Assembly: GCF_007990225.1 (NCBI RefSeq)
Contig: NZ_BJWF01000019.1
Location: 1 to 47,522, forward strand
Length of the DNA: 47,522 bases
Direction: 5' to 3'
Source of the DNA: Enterococcus villorum
GTDB lineage: Bacteria; Bacillota; Bacilli; Lactobacillales; Enterococcaceae
Shown: one piece after another, positions 16,154 to 25,464 of the stretch
Position numbering within the stretch: the stretch's first letter is position 1
Layout of the letters: every line of letters begins with the position of its first letter
The notes under the pieces: generated by a model
Database searches by the model: none
The model's input: the letters and a program-made list of their open reading frames with translations, nothing else
Told to the model about the DNA's origin: nothing
Made by a program: the position numbers and the translations under genes

Positions 16154-18313
16154 TCACAATTCTAAATTACCAATCACAAAACCTGCTTTGGCATTGCCTA
16201 AATGAGTGATCGTTAGTTCATTTACTTTATTATTAGTAAATACAACGATAACGGTCGGATCTTTGTCTTCTTTTTTGAGGCTGTCTAAATCTATTTGTGC
16301 AAGTTTCGTTCCTGCCTCTACGTTTTGACCTTCTGTGACAAAAATTTCAAAAGCTGGTTGTTTCAGCTGTACCGTGTCGATGCCCATGTGAATCAATACT
16401 TCTACACCTTCTTTTGTTTCTAAACCAATGGCATGTTTTGTTGGAAATACACTGATAATTTTTCCAGCTATTGGAGCGACTACTTCGCCCGTAACTGGTA
16501 TAACAGCAAAACCGTCTCCCATCATTTTTTTAGAAAAGACAGGATCGTTTACTTTTGCTAAAGGAATCACTTCTCCTGTAGCTACTGCTTGTAGTTCTTT
16601 TTGTATACCTAGTGGTTGATTCCTATTTTCTGGTTCCGTCGTTGTTTCTTCTACTACTGGTTCAGGAATGTCTGCCCCAGATTGAAGCAAATCTTCAATA
16701 TCAGATTTTAAGACATCCGCTTTTGGTCCGTAAACCGCTTGGACACCGTTATCTTTGACAATCAGCCCCATTGCGCCAGCACGTTTCCACGCTTCTTCTG
16801 TCCCTACTTTGTTACGATCCACTACACTGACGCGTAAACGAGTCATACAAGCATCGACCTCTTTAATATTTTCTTTTCCACCGAGTAAGTGAATGATTTT
16901 GACCACATGCTGATCCACCGCACCTACTTGTGGGGAAGAGGTTCCTTCACTATCATTGTCATAATTGCCATTACGTCCAGGAGTCGCAAAATTGAATTTC
17001 TTGATCATGAAATTGGCTAAAAAATAAGTCACTACACCGAATAAAATGACGCAAATAACAAAATTGATCAAATCACCACCAAGCCCTGCTTTGATTGCCA
17101 GTGGTGTTCTTGTTAATAACTCAATGTTTCCAAATGAATGAACACGTAAAGGTAAAATATCGGCCATAGCAAATGCTGCTCCTTGGATCACTGAATAAAC
17201 AACGTAAAGTGGAACAGCAGCAAACATAAACATAAATTCTAAAGGTTCAGTCACACCCGTTAAGAAAACAGCTAAAGCTGCTGAGAAATACATCGATTTG
17301 TAACGTGCTTTTTTATCCATATCCACATTACGATACATCGCTAAAGCTAATCCCATCAAAATCCCAGATGAACCAATCATTTGGCCAACTTTAAAACGAG
17401 CAGGTGTCCAATTGGTTAATACAAATTGATAGTGAGACATGTCCCCTGCACCTTTTAAATTCACCAAATCTGTTGCCCACGCTAACCATAAAGGATCTTG
17501 TCCAAATACTTGCGTCCCAGCTTGTGCCCCAGATAAAATTTCATAAGTACCACCTAACTGTGTATAGTTAATTGGAATCGTCAACATATGATGTAGTCCA
17601 AACGGTAACAATAAGCGTTCCAACGTACCGTAAAGGAAAGGAGCTAAAACCGGCGCACTTTCTTGAGATTGTGCAATCCAAAGGCCAAAATTATTAATTC
17701 CTGCTTGCACATTTGGCCAAATAACCGCAAGTACTAGAGCAACCACTGTTGACCACAAAATCACAACAAAAGGCACGAAGCGTTTGCCATTGAAAAAAGA
17801 TAACGCATCTGGCAATTTACGATAATTATAATATTTATTATAAGCCATTGCACCGACAAATCCGGCAATAATTCCAACAAACACACCCATATTTAAAGCA
17901 GGCGCTTCTAATACACTTGTAAAAAATCCTTTCACCATGATCTTTGTGCCAAACAGTGTATGTGTAAATGCTTCTTCATTTGCTAGCATCTCACTAGTTA
18001 CACCAAAAATTGCCCCTGTGATCCGATTGATCAAAATAAATGAGATACCTGCGGCAAAAGCGCCTCCTGCTCGCTCTTTTGCCCAACTTCCTCCTATGGC
18101 TAAAGCAAACAAGAGATGCAAATTACCAATAATAGCCCAACCAATATTTTCAATTACCCCACCAGTTGTCACTAAAAATGCTAAGTTTGGATCAATCAGT
18201 GGAATAGATTTTCCGATACTGATCATTAAACCTGCAGCTGGCATGACTGCTACCACCACCATTAAAGCCTTTCCAAATTTTTGCCAAAATTCAAAATTAA
18301 ACACTTTTTTCAT
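16154..18313 (-). CDS. malT: Maltose PTS transporter, EIICBA
   Basis: 719 residues from the ATG at 18313; AAAGGAG lies 11 bases upstream, whereas an ATG at 18337 would put the RBS inside the gene. EIIC (~1-420) has about ten helices and the motif VFLTGVTEPLEFMFMF. EIIB (~450-530) carries the phospho-Cys in EVDACMTRLRVSV. EIIA (~575-719) carries the phospho-His in VLIHMGIDTVQL and GKIISVFPTKHAIGL. This is the glucose/maltose-type EIICBA. It is divergent from malP-pgmB-malM-malR in the order known from E. faecalis (malT / malPBMR), which supports maltose as substrate over glucose. A LacI-type operator lies between its promoter and its start. Confidence 0.93.
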   Translation of the reverse strand: MKKVFNFEFWQKFGKALMVVVAVMPAAGLMISIGKSIPLIDPNLAFLVTTGGVIENIGWAIIGNLHLLFALAIGGSWAKERAGGAFAAGISFILINRITGAIFGVTSEMLANEEAFTHTLFGTKIMVKGFFTSVLEAPALNMGVFVGIIAGFVGAMAYNKYYNYRKLPDALSFFNGKRFVPFVVILWSTVVALVLAVIWPNVQAGINNFGLWIAQSQESAPVLAPFLYGTLERLLLPFGLHHMLTIPINYTQLGGTYEILSGAQAGTQVFGQDPLWLAWATDLVNLKGAGDMSHYQFVLTNWTPARFKVGQMIGSSGILMGLALAMYRNVDMDKKARYKSMYFSAALAVFLTGVTEPLEFMFMFAAVPLYVVYSVIQGAAFAMADILPLRVHSFGNIELLTRTPLAIKAGLGGDLINFVICVILFGVVTYFLANFMIKKFNFATPGRNGNYDNDSEGTSSPQVGAVDQHVVKIIHLLGGKENIKEVDACMTRLRVSVVDRNKVGTEEAWKRAGAMGLIVKDNGVQAVYGPKADVLKSDIEDLLQSGADIPEPVVEETTTEPENRNQPLGIQKELQAVATGEVIPLAKVNDPVFSKKMMGDGFAVIPVTGEVVAPIAGKIISVFPTKHAIGLETKEGVEVLIHMGIDTVQLKQPAFEIFVTEGQNVEAGTKLAQIDLDSLKKEDKDPTVIVVFTNNKVNELTITHLGNAKAGFVIGNLEL

Positions 18314-18333
18314 ATACGCTAACTCTCCTTTAT

Positions 18334-18384
18334 GCAATCGGTTTCGTTGTTAGCTATTATATCCCTTGTTTCTTTTTTTGTAAA
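18334..18384 (-). promoter_or_regulatory. malT promoter with MalR/CcpA-type operator
   Basis: Minus strand: TTTACA (complement of 18379-18384), 17-base spacer, TATAAT (complement of 18356-18361). The half-perfect LacI-type site GCAATCGGTTTC (18334-18345) follows the start site. It is one base away from the perfect site in front of malP. Confidence 0.8.
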
Positions 18385-18535
18385 TGGTTTATTTTACTTA
18401 CTCAAAAATAAATTATTTTTATTACCATTTTCTGCAAGAAATTATAATACACCACCCCGCCAAGAAAGATCAGTTGTTTTTTCTACCAACTTCCTCCTTC
18501 ACTTTATACTTGCTAATTCTTTCATTTATTTTTTA

Positions 18536-18565
18536 TTGACTTATGCAATCGGTTGCGTTTATTAT
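18536..18565 (+). promoter_or_regulatory. malP promoter with perfect MalR-type operator
   Basis: TTGACT (18536-18541) and TATTAT (18560-18565), 18-base spacer. The palindromic GCAATCGGTTGC (18545-18556) fills the spacer, the classical position for LacI-family repression. The site also nearly matches a cre, so CcpA may bind too. Confidence 0.82.
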
Positions 18566-18599
18566 AAGCATATAAATGAAAACTTCTAGGAGGAACACC

Positions 18600-20894
18600 A
18601 TGAAACAAATCAAACGCTTATTTCAGATTGATCCTTGGAAAATCAGTACCACAACTTTAGATAGAAAAAATCTCCGTTTACAAGAATCTTTAACAAGCAT
18701 CGGCAACGGATATATGGGCATGCGTGGCAACTTTGAAGAAAGTTATTCTGGCGACCACCATCAAGGAACTTATTTAGCAGGCATATGGTACCCAGACAAA
18801 ACACGTGTAGGTTGGTGGAAAAATGGCTACCCAGAATATTTTGGTAAAGTGATCAACGCAGTGAATTTTATTGCCATGGATGTTTATATCAATGAACAAT
18901 TAATTGATCTAGCAACGATGGAACCGGAAGAATTTAATTGGGAATTAAATATGAAAAACGGTGTACTGAAAAGAAGCTTTATTGTAACAACAGCAACCAA
19001 TAAAGTGCGTCTTTCTTTTGAACGCTTCTTAAGCATTGTAAAAAATGAGATGGCGTATATTCGTTTAAAAATAGAGATGTTAGAAGGAAATGGCAGTATC
19101 AAAATCATTTCTAAATTAGATAGTAATGTCCAAAACGAAGATAGTAACTACGATGAACATTTTTGGAACGAAATCGATCGAGGAACAATAAAAGAAACGA
19201 GCTATTTAACAACTAAAACGATCCCAAATAATTTTTCAATTGAGCAATTCACCGTCACTGCAGCTATGCGACATTTTGTCAACGAGCAATCCGTTCAACC
19301 CATATATCAAGACGAACCGTTGGCGATTCAAGGTCTATTCTCTTTTGACCTCCATGTGAATCAGTCCGTTACATTAGATAAAGAGGTACTTGTACTGACT
19401 AGTCGAGATATCCCAGAAGCTCAGCAAGCACAACAAGTTATAGACGAATTTCATCATTTACACACCCATCATCTTCAAGCGAAAGAAGAGCAAACGGCTG
19501 CTTGGGAGAAACGTTGGGCGCTAGCAGATGTTGTGATCGAAGGTGATGAAGAGGCTCAGCAAGGCATTCGATTTAACCTCTTCCAATTGTTTTCTACTTA
19601 TTATGGAGAAGACGAACGCTTAAACATCGGACCAAAAGGATTTACAGGTGAAAAATATGGAGGTGCTACTTACTGGGATACAGAAGCCTATGCGGTTCCT
19701 TTGTATCTTGCTTTGGCAAAACCAGAAGTGACGAAAAATCTTCTGAAATATCGTCATAACCAATTGCCACAAGCTATCCATAACGCAAAACAGCAAGGGC
19801 TAAAAGGCGCACTATATCCGATGGTCACGTTTACTGGGGTGGAATGTCATAACGAATGGGAAATCACTTTTGAAGAAATTCATCGTAACGGTGCCATTGC
19901 TTATGCGATCTATAATTACACAAATTATACTGGTGATACGGAATATCTAAAAAAAGAAGGATTAGAAGTCTTAACAGAAATTGCTCGTTTTTGGGCAGAT
20001 CGTGTTCATTTCTCAAAACGAAAAAATAAATTTATGATCCATGGTGTAACAGGACCGAATGAATACGAAAATAATATTAATAATAATTGGTATACCAACA
20101 CAATTGCTTGTTGGGTATTAACTTATACACGAGAAAATTATTTAAAATTCCAAGCAGAAACATCGGTGATGATCAGGGAAGATGAACTGAAACATTGGCA
20201 AGAAATTGTGGAAAACATGTATTTCCCTGTAGACGAAGAACTAGGTATTTTTGTCCAACATGATACGTTTTTAGATAAAGAACTCTTACCTGTGTCCGCA
20301 TTAAAAGCGGATGAACTACCATTAAATCAGCATTGGTCTTGGGATAAAATTTTACGCTCTTGCTTTATCAAACAAGCAGATGTTCTTCAAGGTATCTATT
20401 TCTTCAATGATTCGTTCACAAAAGAAGAAAAACAACGAAATTTTGATTTTTATGAGCCAATGACTGTTCACGAGTCTTCTCTTTCTCCAAGTATTCACGC
20501 AATTTTAGCTGCTGAATTAGGTATGGAAGATAAAGCGGTAGAAATGTATCAACGGACAGCTCGACTTGATTTAGATAATTATAACAACGATACGGAAGAT
20601 GGGTTACACATCACTTCGATGACTGGTAGCTGGTTAGCCATCGTTCAAGGATTTGCTCAGATGAAAACCGATCATGAGCGTTTACGCTTTGCACCCTTTT
20701 TACCAAAAACATGGCGTGCTTATTCTTTCCATGTAAACTATCGCAATCGTTTGATCTTTGTTGCTGTATCAAGTGAGGAAGTTACCTTGTCTTTAGTTTC
20801 TGGCGAAGCATGTTCACTAGATGTTTACGAAAAATCTTACCTTTTAGAAAATCATTTAGAAATTCCTTTGCAAAAGGGGGCATTCGATGTTTAA
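18600..20894 (+). CDS. malP: Maltose phosphorylase (GH65)
   Basis: 764 residues from the ATG at 18600 (RBS CTAGGAGG); the ATG at 18576 lacks an RBS. Catalyses phosphorolysis of maltose to beta-glucose-1-phosphate and glucose. GH65 layout: N-terminal beta-sandwich ([18 protein letters not shown] ... [11 protein letters not shown]), an (alpha/alpha)6 barrel with [12 protein letters not shown] and the general-acid Glu488 in [11 protein letters not shown], and the phosphate-binding region [13 protein letters not shown] small C-terminal beta domain closes it. The product enters glycolysis through the next gene, beta-phosphoglucomutase, whose start overlaps by 8 bases. Length and motifs fit maltose rather than kojibiose or trehalose phosphorylase, though motifs alone are not decisive. 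Confidence 0.94.
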   Translation: MKQIKRLFQIDPWKISTTTLDRKNLRLQESLTSIGNGYMGMRGNFEESYSGDHHQGTYLAGIWYPDKTRVGWWKNGYPEYFGKVINAVNFIAMDVYINEQLIDLATMEPEEFNWELNMKNGVLKRSFIVTTATNKVRLSFERFLSIVKNEMAYIRLKIEMLEGNGSIKIISKLDSNVQNEDSNYDEHFWNEIDRGTIKETSYLTTKTIPNNFSIEQFTVTAAMRHFVNEQSVQPIYQDEPLAIQGLFSFDLHVNQSVTLDKEVLVLTSRDIPEAQQAQQVIDEFHHLHTHHLQAKEEQTAAWEKRWALADVVIEGDEEAQQGIRFNLFQLFSTYYGEDERLNIGPKGFTGEKYGGATYWDTEAYAVPLYLALAKPEVTKNLLKYRHNQLPQAIHNAKQQGLKGALYPMVTFTGVECHNEWEITFEEIHRNGAIAYAIYNYTNYTGDTEYLKKEGLEVLTEIARFWADRVHFSKRKNKFMIHGVTGPNEYENNINNNWYTNTIACWVLTYTRENYLKFQAETSVMIREDELKHWQEIVENMYFPVDEELGIFVQHDTFLDKELLPVSALKADELPLNQHWSWDKILRSCFIKQADVLQGIYFFNDSFTKEEKQRNFDFYEPMTVHESSLSPSIHAILAAELGMEDKAVEMYQRTARLDLDNYNNDTEDGLHITSMTGSWLAIVQGFAQMKTDHERLRFAPFLPKTWRAYSFHVNYRNRLIFVAVSSEEVTLSLVSGEACSLDVYEKSYLLENHLEIPLQKGAFDV

Positions 20895-21552
20895 AGGCGT
20901 ATTATTCGATTTGGATGGCGTGATTACTGATACAGCAGAATTTCATTACCGTGCGTGGAAAAAATTAGGTCAAGAAATTGGAGTAACGATTGACCGAACA
21001 TTTAACGAACATTTAAAAGGCATTAGTAGAGAAGATTCCTTGCAATTATTGCTTTCATATGGAAATAAAGAGCAGGATTTTTCAAAAAAACAATTCCAAG
21101 AGTTAGCCAAAAGAAAAAATGATTACTATCTTGAAATGATCCAAACAATTACACCTGAAGATGTCTTTCCAGGTATCTTGTCATTGCTTAAAGAGTTAAA
21201 AACAGCTGACATTAAAATTTCACTTGCTTCCGCGAGTAAGAATGGTCCATTTCTTTTATCAAAGATGGCTTTAACGCCATACTTTGATGCCATCGCTGAC
21301 CCTACCAAGGTAAAAATGGGAAAACCTGCACCTGATATTTTTTTATTGGCAGCTAAAGAAATCGGTTTAACACCACACGAATGTATTGGGATTGAGGATG
21401 CAAAAGCTGGCATAAAAGCCATCATCACAAGCGGGGCATTTCCTATCGGTGTCGGACGTGCAGAAGATCTTGGGGAGGATATTCCAGTCGTATCTGACAC
21501 AACTTGGCTTACAAAGAACTATTTAGAAACCGAGTGGCAAAAACATGCCTGA
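20887..21552 (+). CDS. pgmB: Beta-phosphoglucomutase
   Basis: 221 residues, HAD superfamily. Converts beta-glucose-1-phosphate to glucose-6-phosphate, the step after maltose phosphorylase. Nucleophile Asp8 and acid/base Asp10 are in [22 protein letters not shown]. The helical cap (~15-90) holds [11 protein letters not shown], the substrate-contact region of beta-PGM. Motif II is [10 protein letters not shown], motif III Lys is in [11 protein letters not shown], and motif IV is [11 protein letters not shown]. Overlaps malP and the epimerase gene by 8 bases each, so translation is coupled. Called malB in E. faecalis. Confidence 0.95.
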   Translation: MFKGVLFDLDGVITDTAEFHYRAWKKLGQEIGVTIDRTFNEHLKGISREDSLQLLLSYGNKEQDFSKKQFQELAKRKNDYYLEMIQTITPEDVFPGILSLLKELKTADIKISLASASKNGPFLLSKMALTPYFDAIADPTKVKMGKPAPDIFLLAAKEIGLTPHECIGIEDAKAGIKAIITSGAFPIGVGRAEDLGEDIPVVSDTTWLTKNYLETEWQKHA

Positions 21553-22561
21553 ACCATCCATCTCCGTTACCCCTATCCCCAAAACTAGATTAAAAAAAAT
21601 CACATTGAAGAACGACAGTTTAACGGTCGTTCTTCTCAATTATGGTGCAAGGCTTCATCAAATTCTAGCGCCGGATAAAGAGGGACATTTTGAAAATGTG
21701 TTGTTAACTTATGACAATTTCTCCGATGTATTAACTGACCAAAGCTATTTTGGCGCAATCGTGGGTCCAGTTGCTGGACGAATTAAACATGGTTCTTGGG
21801 CAAACCATCAACTAGAAAAAAATGAAGGCAATCATCATATACACGGTGGTTCAAACGGATGGTCTTTTCAATACTGGAAAGTGGAAGTTTTTAAAACACC
21901 CACCTCAATTGGTGTTGTCTTTTACTTGCAGGATACTTTTTCTGACTATCCTGGTCCCATAACCGCCACAGTTACGTACCAATTAACTAAGAATAAATTA
22001 GAGATGATCATAAAAACAAGTAGCTTAACAGAAACCATTTGTAATCCTACCAATCATGCCTACTTCAATCTTTCAGGAAATGGCAAACGAGATATTGATG
22101 AACATGAATTAGCCATTCAAACAGAAGGAACGCTAGAGTTAGACCATGAAAAAATCCCGACTGGTGCGCTGATTGCTACGACATCTCTACCTATTCATTT
22201 CAAACATCCTCATTCATTAAAAGAGATTTTAGCAGTTTATCCAAACGGGTTAGATGACGTTTTTGTCTTAAATGTCCCTAAGCGCAACAAAAAAATCCTG
22301 ACCTTATCAGAAAAAAAAGCCGGACGCCAGTTGTCTATAGCAACGACGAATAAAAGTGTGGTATTATTTTCTACGACTGGGTTTGAAGCTGATTTTTTAA
22401 TCAATGGTCAAAAAATGCATTCAAATTACGGATTGGCCATTGAACCACAAGAATTTCCTGATGCTGTCCATTTCCCAGAATTTGGTTCAATCACATTGTA
22501 CCCAGGACAAGAAAAAATCAGTTATACCTCTTACCAATTCAATGTCTTAAAAGAAGAATGA
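21545..22561 (+). CDS. malM: Aldose 1-epimerase (mutarotase)
   Basis: 338 residues, the usual GalM length. Interconverts alpha and beta anomers of glucose, needed because phosphorolysis yields one anomer. Motifs: [17 protein letters not shown] at the N-terminus, [19 protein letters not shown] with one active-site His, [12 protein letters not shown] with the second His, GLDDVFVL, and the catalytic Glu region [20 protein letters not shown]. Third gene of the maltose operon. The Asp/His/Glu set is intact. Confidence 0.94.
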   Translation: MPEPSISVTPIPKTRLKKITLKNDSLTVVLLNYGARLHQILAPDKEGHFENVLLTYDNFSDVLTDQSYFGAIVGPVAGRIKHGSWANHQLEKNEGNHHIHGGSNGWSFQYWKVEVFKTPTSIGVVFYLQDTFSDYPGPITATVTYQLTKNKLEMIIKTSSLTETICNPTNHAYFNLSGNGKRDIDEHELAIQTEGTLELDHEKIPTGALIATTSLPIHFKHPHSLKEILAVYPNGLDDVFVLNVPKRNKKILTLSEKKAGRQLSIATTNKSVVLFSTTGFEADFLINGQKMHSNYGLAIEPQEFPDAVHFPEFGSITLYPGQEKISYTSYQFNVLKEE

Positions 22562-22642
22562 GGCTAAAAAGTATTGCCAGTTGCTTTTAAATAATACAAA
22601 TGATTAATCACTACTTCATAGTTGTCTGGAATTTTTTTCACC

Positions 22643-22656
22643 AGTTAGGACTAACT
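22643..22656. promoter_or_regulatory. Small palindrome upstream of malR
   Basis: AGTTAG-GA-CTAACT lies about 70 bases before malR. The 161-base gap between malM and malR may hold a separate malR promoter; no convincing -35/-10 pair is seen. Significance uncertain. Confidence 0.3.
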
Positions 22657-22728
22657 AAAAGACGAAACATGCACTCGGCAAAAGGGTTCCTCATTTTTTA
22701 GAATTTCAAGAAGAAAGGTGGCATGTTT

Positions 22729-23757
22729 ATGGCGATCACAGTGAAAGATGTGGCAAAAAAAGCAGGAGTTGCTACCTCTACTGTTTCACGTGTTATCAAT
22801 GATCATCCGAGCATATCAGAAACAACCAAAAAGAAAGTACGCAAAGTTATGGATGAGCTTGGCTATGTCCCAAATATCACTGCTAGAAATCTCGGAAAAA
22901 GAGTTTCAAATGCAATTGGTGTCATTTTACCCCCCCTTGATTCTAAAGAACGCATTGGCAATCCTTTTTATCTCGAAATTATGGAAGCCATCAACGAGGA
23001 AGCAAGGCATTACGACTTAACCACTGCAATAGCAACCGCCAAAAGCTTCGATGTCTTATTAGAAAACGTGCAGAGAATGCACTTACAAAAGCAAGTTGAT
23101 GGATTTATTCTACTTTATTCCGATAGTGAGGATCCTGTGATTGAGTACCTTTATCAAAATGAGATTCCCTTCACCTTAATTGGACAACCATACCAACATG
23201 AAAATGAAATCATCTACGTTGATAATGATAACCAACTCTTAGGGAAACAAGCAACCGATTTTCTGATTCAAAACGGACATAAACATATCCTCTTCGTGAC
23301 CAACACGACACATGAAAGTCTTTATTATGAACGTTACTTCGGTTATCAAAAAGCAATGATGTTAGCCAATTACTCGGTTCATCCTAGTTTAGTAATTGAG
23401 CAACCTGAAGATTATTTAACATTTGATTCTATTTTAAAGAAGACACATGCAACAGCCCTCGTCGTTATTGATGATATTTTTGCTCTACGAACAATCCAAC
23501 TCGCACAGATGTATGGTTATGAAGTTCCTGAAACCTTATCAATCATTAGCTTCAATAACTCCATTTTTGCTACGTTGACTCACCCTTATTTAACGAGTAT
23601 CGATATTGATATTTCTGAATTAGGACGTGTGGCGATGCAAAAATTACAGGAATTGATCCACGATGAGATCAGCACCGGGGTTCGTTTAGTTATCCCACAC
23701 CAACTGATAAAAAGAGAAACCGTCGTACCATTCACACCAACAGAAAAGACAAAATAA
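22729..23757 (+). CDS. malR: MalR, LacI-family repressor of maltose genes
   Basis: 342 residues from the second ATG (22729), which has AAAGGTGG 7 bases upstream; the ATG at 22723 is too close to it. The helix-turn-helix is TVKDVAKKAGVATSTVSRVINDHPSISE, followed by the hinge helix VPNITARNLGKR (~48-60). The rest is a periplasmic-binding-protein fold: IGVILPPLDSKERIGNPFYLEIM, a DGFILLYSDSED strand and a C-terminal LTSIDIDISELGRVA. Its likely targets are the GCAATCGGTTKC sites in front of malT and malP. It follows the maltose genes on the same strand. Confidence 0.92.
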   Translation: MAITVKDVAKKAGVATSTVSRVINDHPSISETTKKKVRKVMDELGYVPNITARNLGKRVSNAIGVILPPLDSKERIGNPFYLEIMEAINEEARHYDLTTAIATAKSFDVLLENVQRMHLQKQVDGFILLYSDSEDPVIEYLYQNEIPFTLIGQPYQHENEIIYVDNDNQLLGKQATDFLIQNGHKHILFVTNTTHESLYYERYFGYQKAMMLANYSVHPSLVIEQPEDYLTFDSILKKTHATALVVIDDIFALRTIQLAQMYGYEVPETLSIISFNNSIFATLTHPYLTSIDIDISELGRVAMQKLQELIHDEISTGVRLVIPHQLIKRETVVPFTPTEKTK

Positions 23758-23759
23758 AA

Positions 23760-23819
23760 AAGAAACCGAAAAATCCCAGAATAGGCGAACCCTATCTCCG
23801 GATTTTTCGATTCTTTTTT
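23760..23819. terminator. Bidirectional terminator between malR and nhaC
   Basis: CGAAAAATCC (23767-23776) pairs with GGATTTTTCG (23800-23809); an inner ATAGG / CCTAT stem extends it. Plus-strand T-run at 23813-23819; the A-rich left side serves the minus strand. Confidence 0.82.
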
Positions 23820-25194
23820 AGTTAAGTACCTTTTTCTTTTGTTTTTGATTCAACCAAAAACCACTTAAAATGGTAAAAATCGGTGCGAAGATCGAAAAGA
23901 AAGCAAATGGTAAATATTGTAAAGCACTGACCTTCATCGTGCCCATAATAAAGGTGCCACTCACTCCCCAAGGAATCAATGAATTAACTGTTGCCCCAGC
24001 ATCGGCGAGCGTTCGAGTTAAATACTTTTTATCTAAATCAACTTGCTCAAATGAACGCTTAAACGTTTCTCCTGGTAAAATCATCGACAAATATTGTTCT
24101 CCCACTATCAAATTAATCCCTATACAGCTAAGGGCAGTAAAACCAATCAAGCGAGAAGGACGATCCATTTTCTCTCGCAATCCTTGGACGATGGTTTCAA
24201 CGATCGTGTACTTGATCAACAACCCACCTAATGCTAATGCTAGTAAAATTAGGCTGGCTGAACCAAGCATACTCGTAATTCCCCCTCTTGAAAGTAGTTC
24301 ATTGATTTTAGGATCGGCTGTGTGGGCCACATATCCATTCATCAAAATATTAGCCACCTTTGCAATTGTCAACTGGGGTTGATGAACAAAAGAAAGAATG
24401 ATCGCCACAGCGGAACCCGTTAAGAGAGTAGGAATCGCTGGAATTTTTTTGATTGCTCCACCAAACAAGATGACTAACGGAATCAGTGTCCATGGCGAAA
24501 TCCAAAAGCCAGCTTTCATATTTTGGATCATCTCAGTAATCGCATGTAGGTCTGCTGTGTGACTACGGTGACCAAGGAAAATATAAAAGACCATAGCAAT
24601 CAAAAAAGCTGGTAAATCCGTATACCTCATTTGTGCAATATGTTCAAATAAATTAACCTCACCGATTCCAGCAGCTAAATTCGTCGTATCAGACAATGGC
24701 GAACAATTATTTCCAAGAAATGCGCCAGAAACGACTGCACCAGTTGTCATAGCATCATCAAATCCTAAGATATGACCGATACCTAAAAAAGCAATACCAA
24801 TTGTTGAAATTGTTGTAAATGAACTACCGACAGTAATACCTACAATTGTACACACCAAAAAAGCAGTTGGTAGAAAAAATCTTACAGATATCAATTGAAA
24901 CCCATAAACCATAATTGTAGGTATCGTTCCTGATAAAATCCATGAAGCAACTAAAACACCAATTAAAAGAAAAATCAAAATGGGAATGATTCCTGGCGTA
25001 ATTCCCTTGACGACGCCATCATGAATCTCATCCCATGAAAATTTTCTAAATCTACCATAAAATAATAAACACATAAAAGCCGCAAGTATTGGGATATGAG
25101 GAGATAATTGAAAACCAATAATCAATACACCTAATATAGCCAACAATACGACTAGAACAGCCATACTTTCTTTAAGCGATATTTTTTTATCCAT
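23818..25194 (-). CDS. nhaC: NhaC-family Na+/H+ antiporter
   Basis: 458 residues with about 11-12 membrane helices. NhaC/ArsB-superfamily motifs include GSSFTTISTIGIAFLGIG, SGAFLGNNCSPLSDTTNLAAG (the conserved Asn-Cys-Ser-Pro-Leu-Ser-Asp block) and LADAGATVNSLIPWGVSGTF near the C-terminus. Last gene of the tyramine locus tyrS-tyrDC-tyrP-nhaC, where it may help pH homeostasis and tyrosine-linked ion balance. The start at 25194 has RBS TAGGAGACG. A hairpin with a T7 run lies directly before this RBS, so expression may depend on read-through or a regulated leader. Confidence 0.92.
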   Translation of the reverse strand: MDKKISLKESMAVLVVLLAILGVLIIGFQLSPHIPILAAFMCLLFYGRFRKFSWDEIHDGVVKGITPGIIPILIFLLIGVLVASWILSGTIPTIMVYGFQLISVRFFLPTAFLVCTIVGITVGSSFTTISTIGIAFLGIGHILGFDDAMTTGAVVSGAFLGNNCSPLSDTTNLAAGIGEVNLFEHIAQMRYTDLPAFLIAMVFYIFLGHRSHTADLHAITEMIQNMKAGFWISPWTLIPLVILFGGAIKKIPAIPTLLTGSAVAIILSFVHQPQLTIAKVANILMNGYVAHTADPKINELLSRGGITSMLGSASLILLALALGGLLIKYTIVETIVQGLREKMDRPSRLIGFTALSCIGINLIVGEQYLSMILPGETFKRSFEQVDLDKKYLTRTLADAGATVNSLIPWGVSGTFIMGTMKVSALQYLPFAFFSIFAPIFTILSGFWLNQKQKKKVLN

Positions 25195-25212
25195 CGTATC
25201 GTCTCCTATTTT

Positions 25213-25262
25213 TCACAAAAAAAGCCCTACCTAAAAAATTCTAACTTTTGGTAGGACAAATT
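25213..25262 (-). promoter_or_regulatory. Terminator/attenuator immediately upstream of nhaC
   Basis: On the minus strand CCTACC and GGTAGG enclose an 18-base loop and are followed by GCTTTTTTTG, only about 30 bases before the nhaC ATG. A second hairpin, GGGTAA / TTACCC, sits at about 25286-25308. Two alternating hairpins before a Na+/H+ antiporter suggest a leader-controlled switch. I cannot match it to a known riboswitch class. Confidence 0.5.
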
Positions 25263-25394
25263 GTCATTGGGACATTTTTTAAGGTGGGTAAGAAAATTTT
25301 TTTACCCCTTTTTTTCTAAATATTTTTAATTCCTTTTTAACAATGAATTTATTTTGCGTATACTTAAGTAATTTATTTTTGAAAAGGAATTTTA

Positions 25395-25430
25395 GTAAAA
25401 GGGACATAACCATCGTCATCTCCCTTTTAC
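25395..25430. terminator. Hairpin between tyrP and nhaC
   Basis: Perfect 10-bp stem GTAAAAGGGA / TCCCTTTTAC (25395-25404, 25421-25430). The better T-run is on the plus strand. On the minus strand only TAAAATTCC follows, so termination of tyrP is probably partial, consistent with co-transcription of nhaC. Confidence 0.6.
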
Positions 25431-25464
25431 ATTTTTTATTTTAAGCTACTAACCTGCTCTTATA

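Noticed and set aside
15896-16165. 89-residue open frame upstream of the EEP gene
   Set aside because: Crosses the nested hairpin and runs antisense into malT; no RBS.
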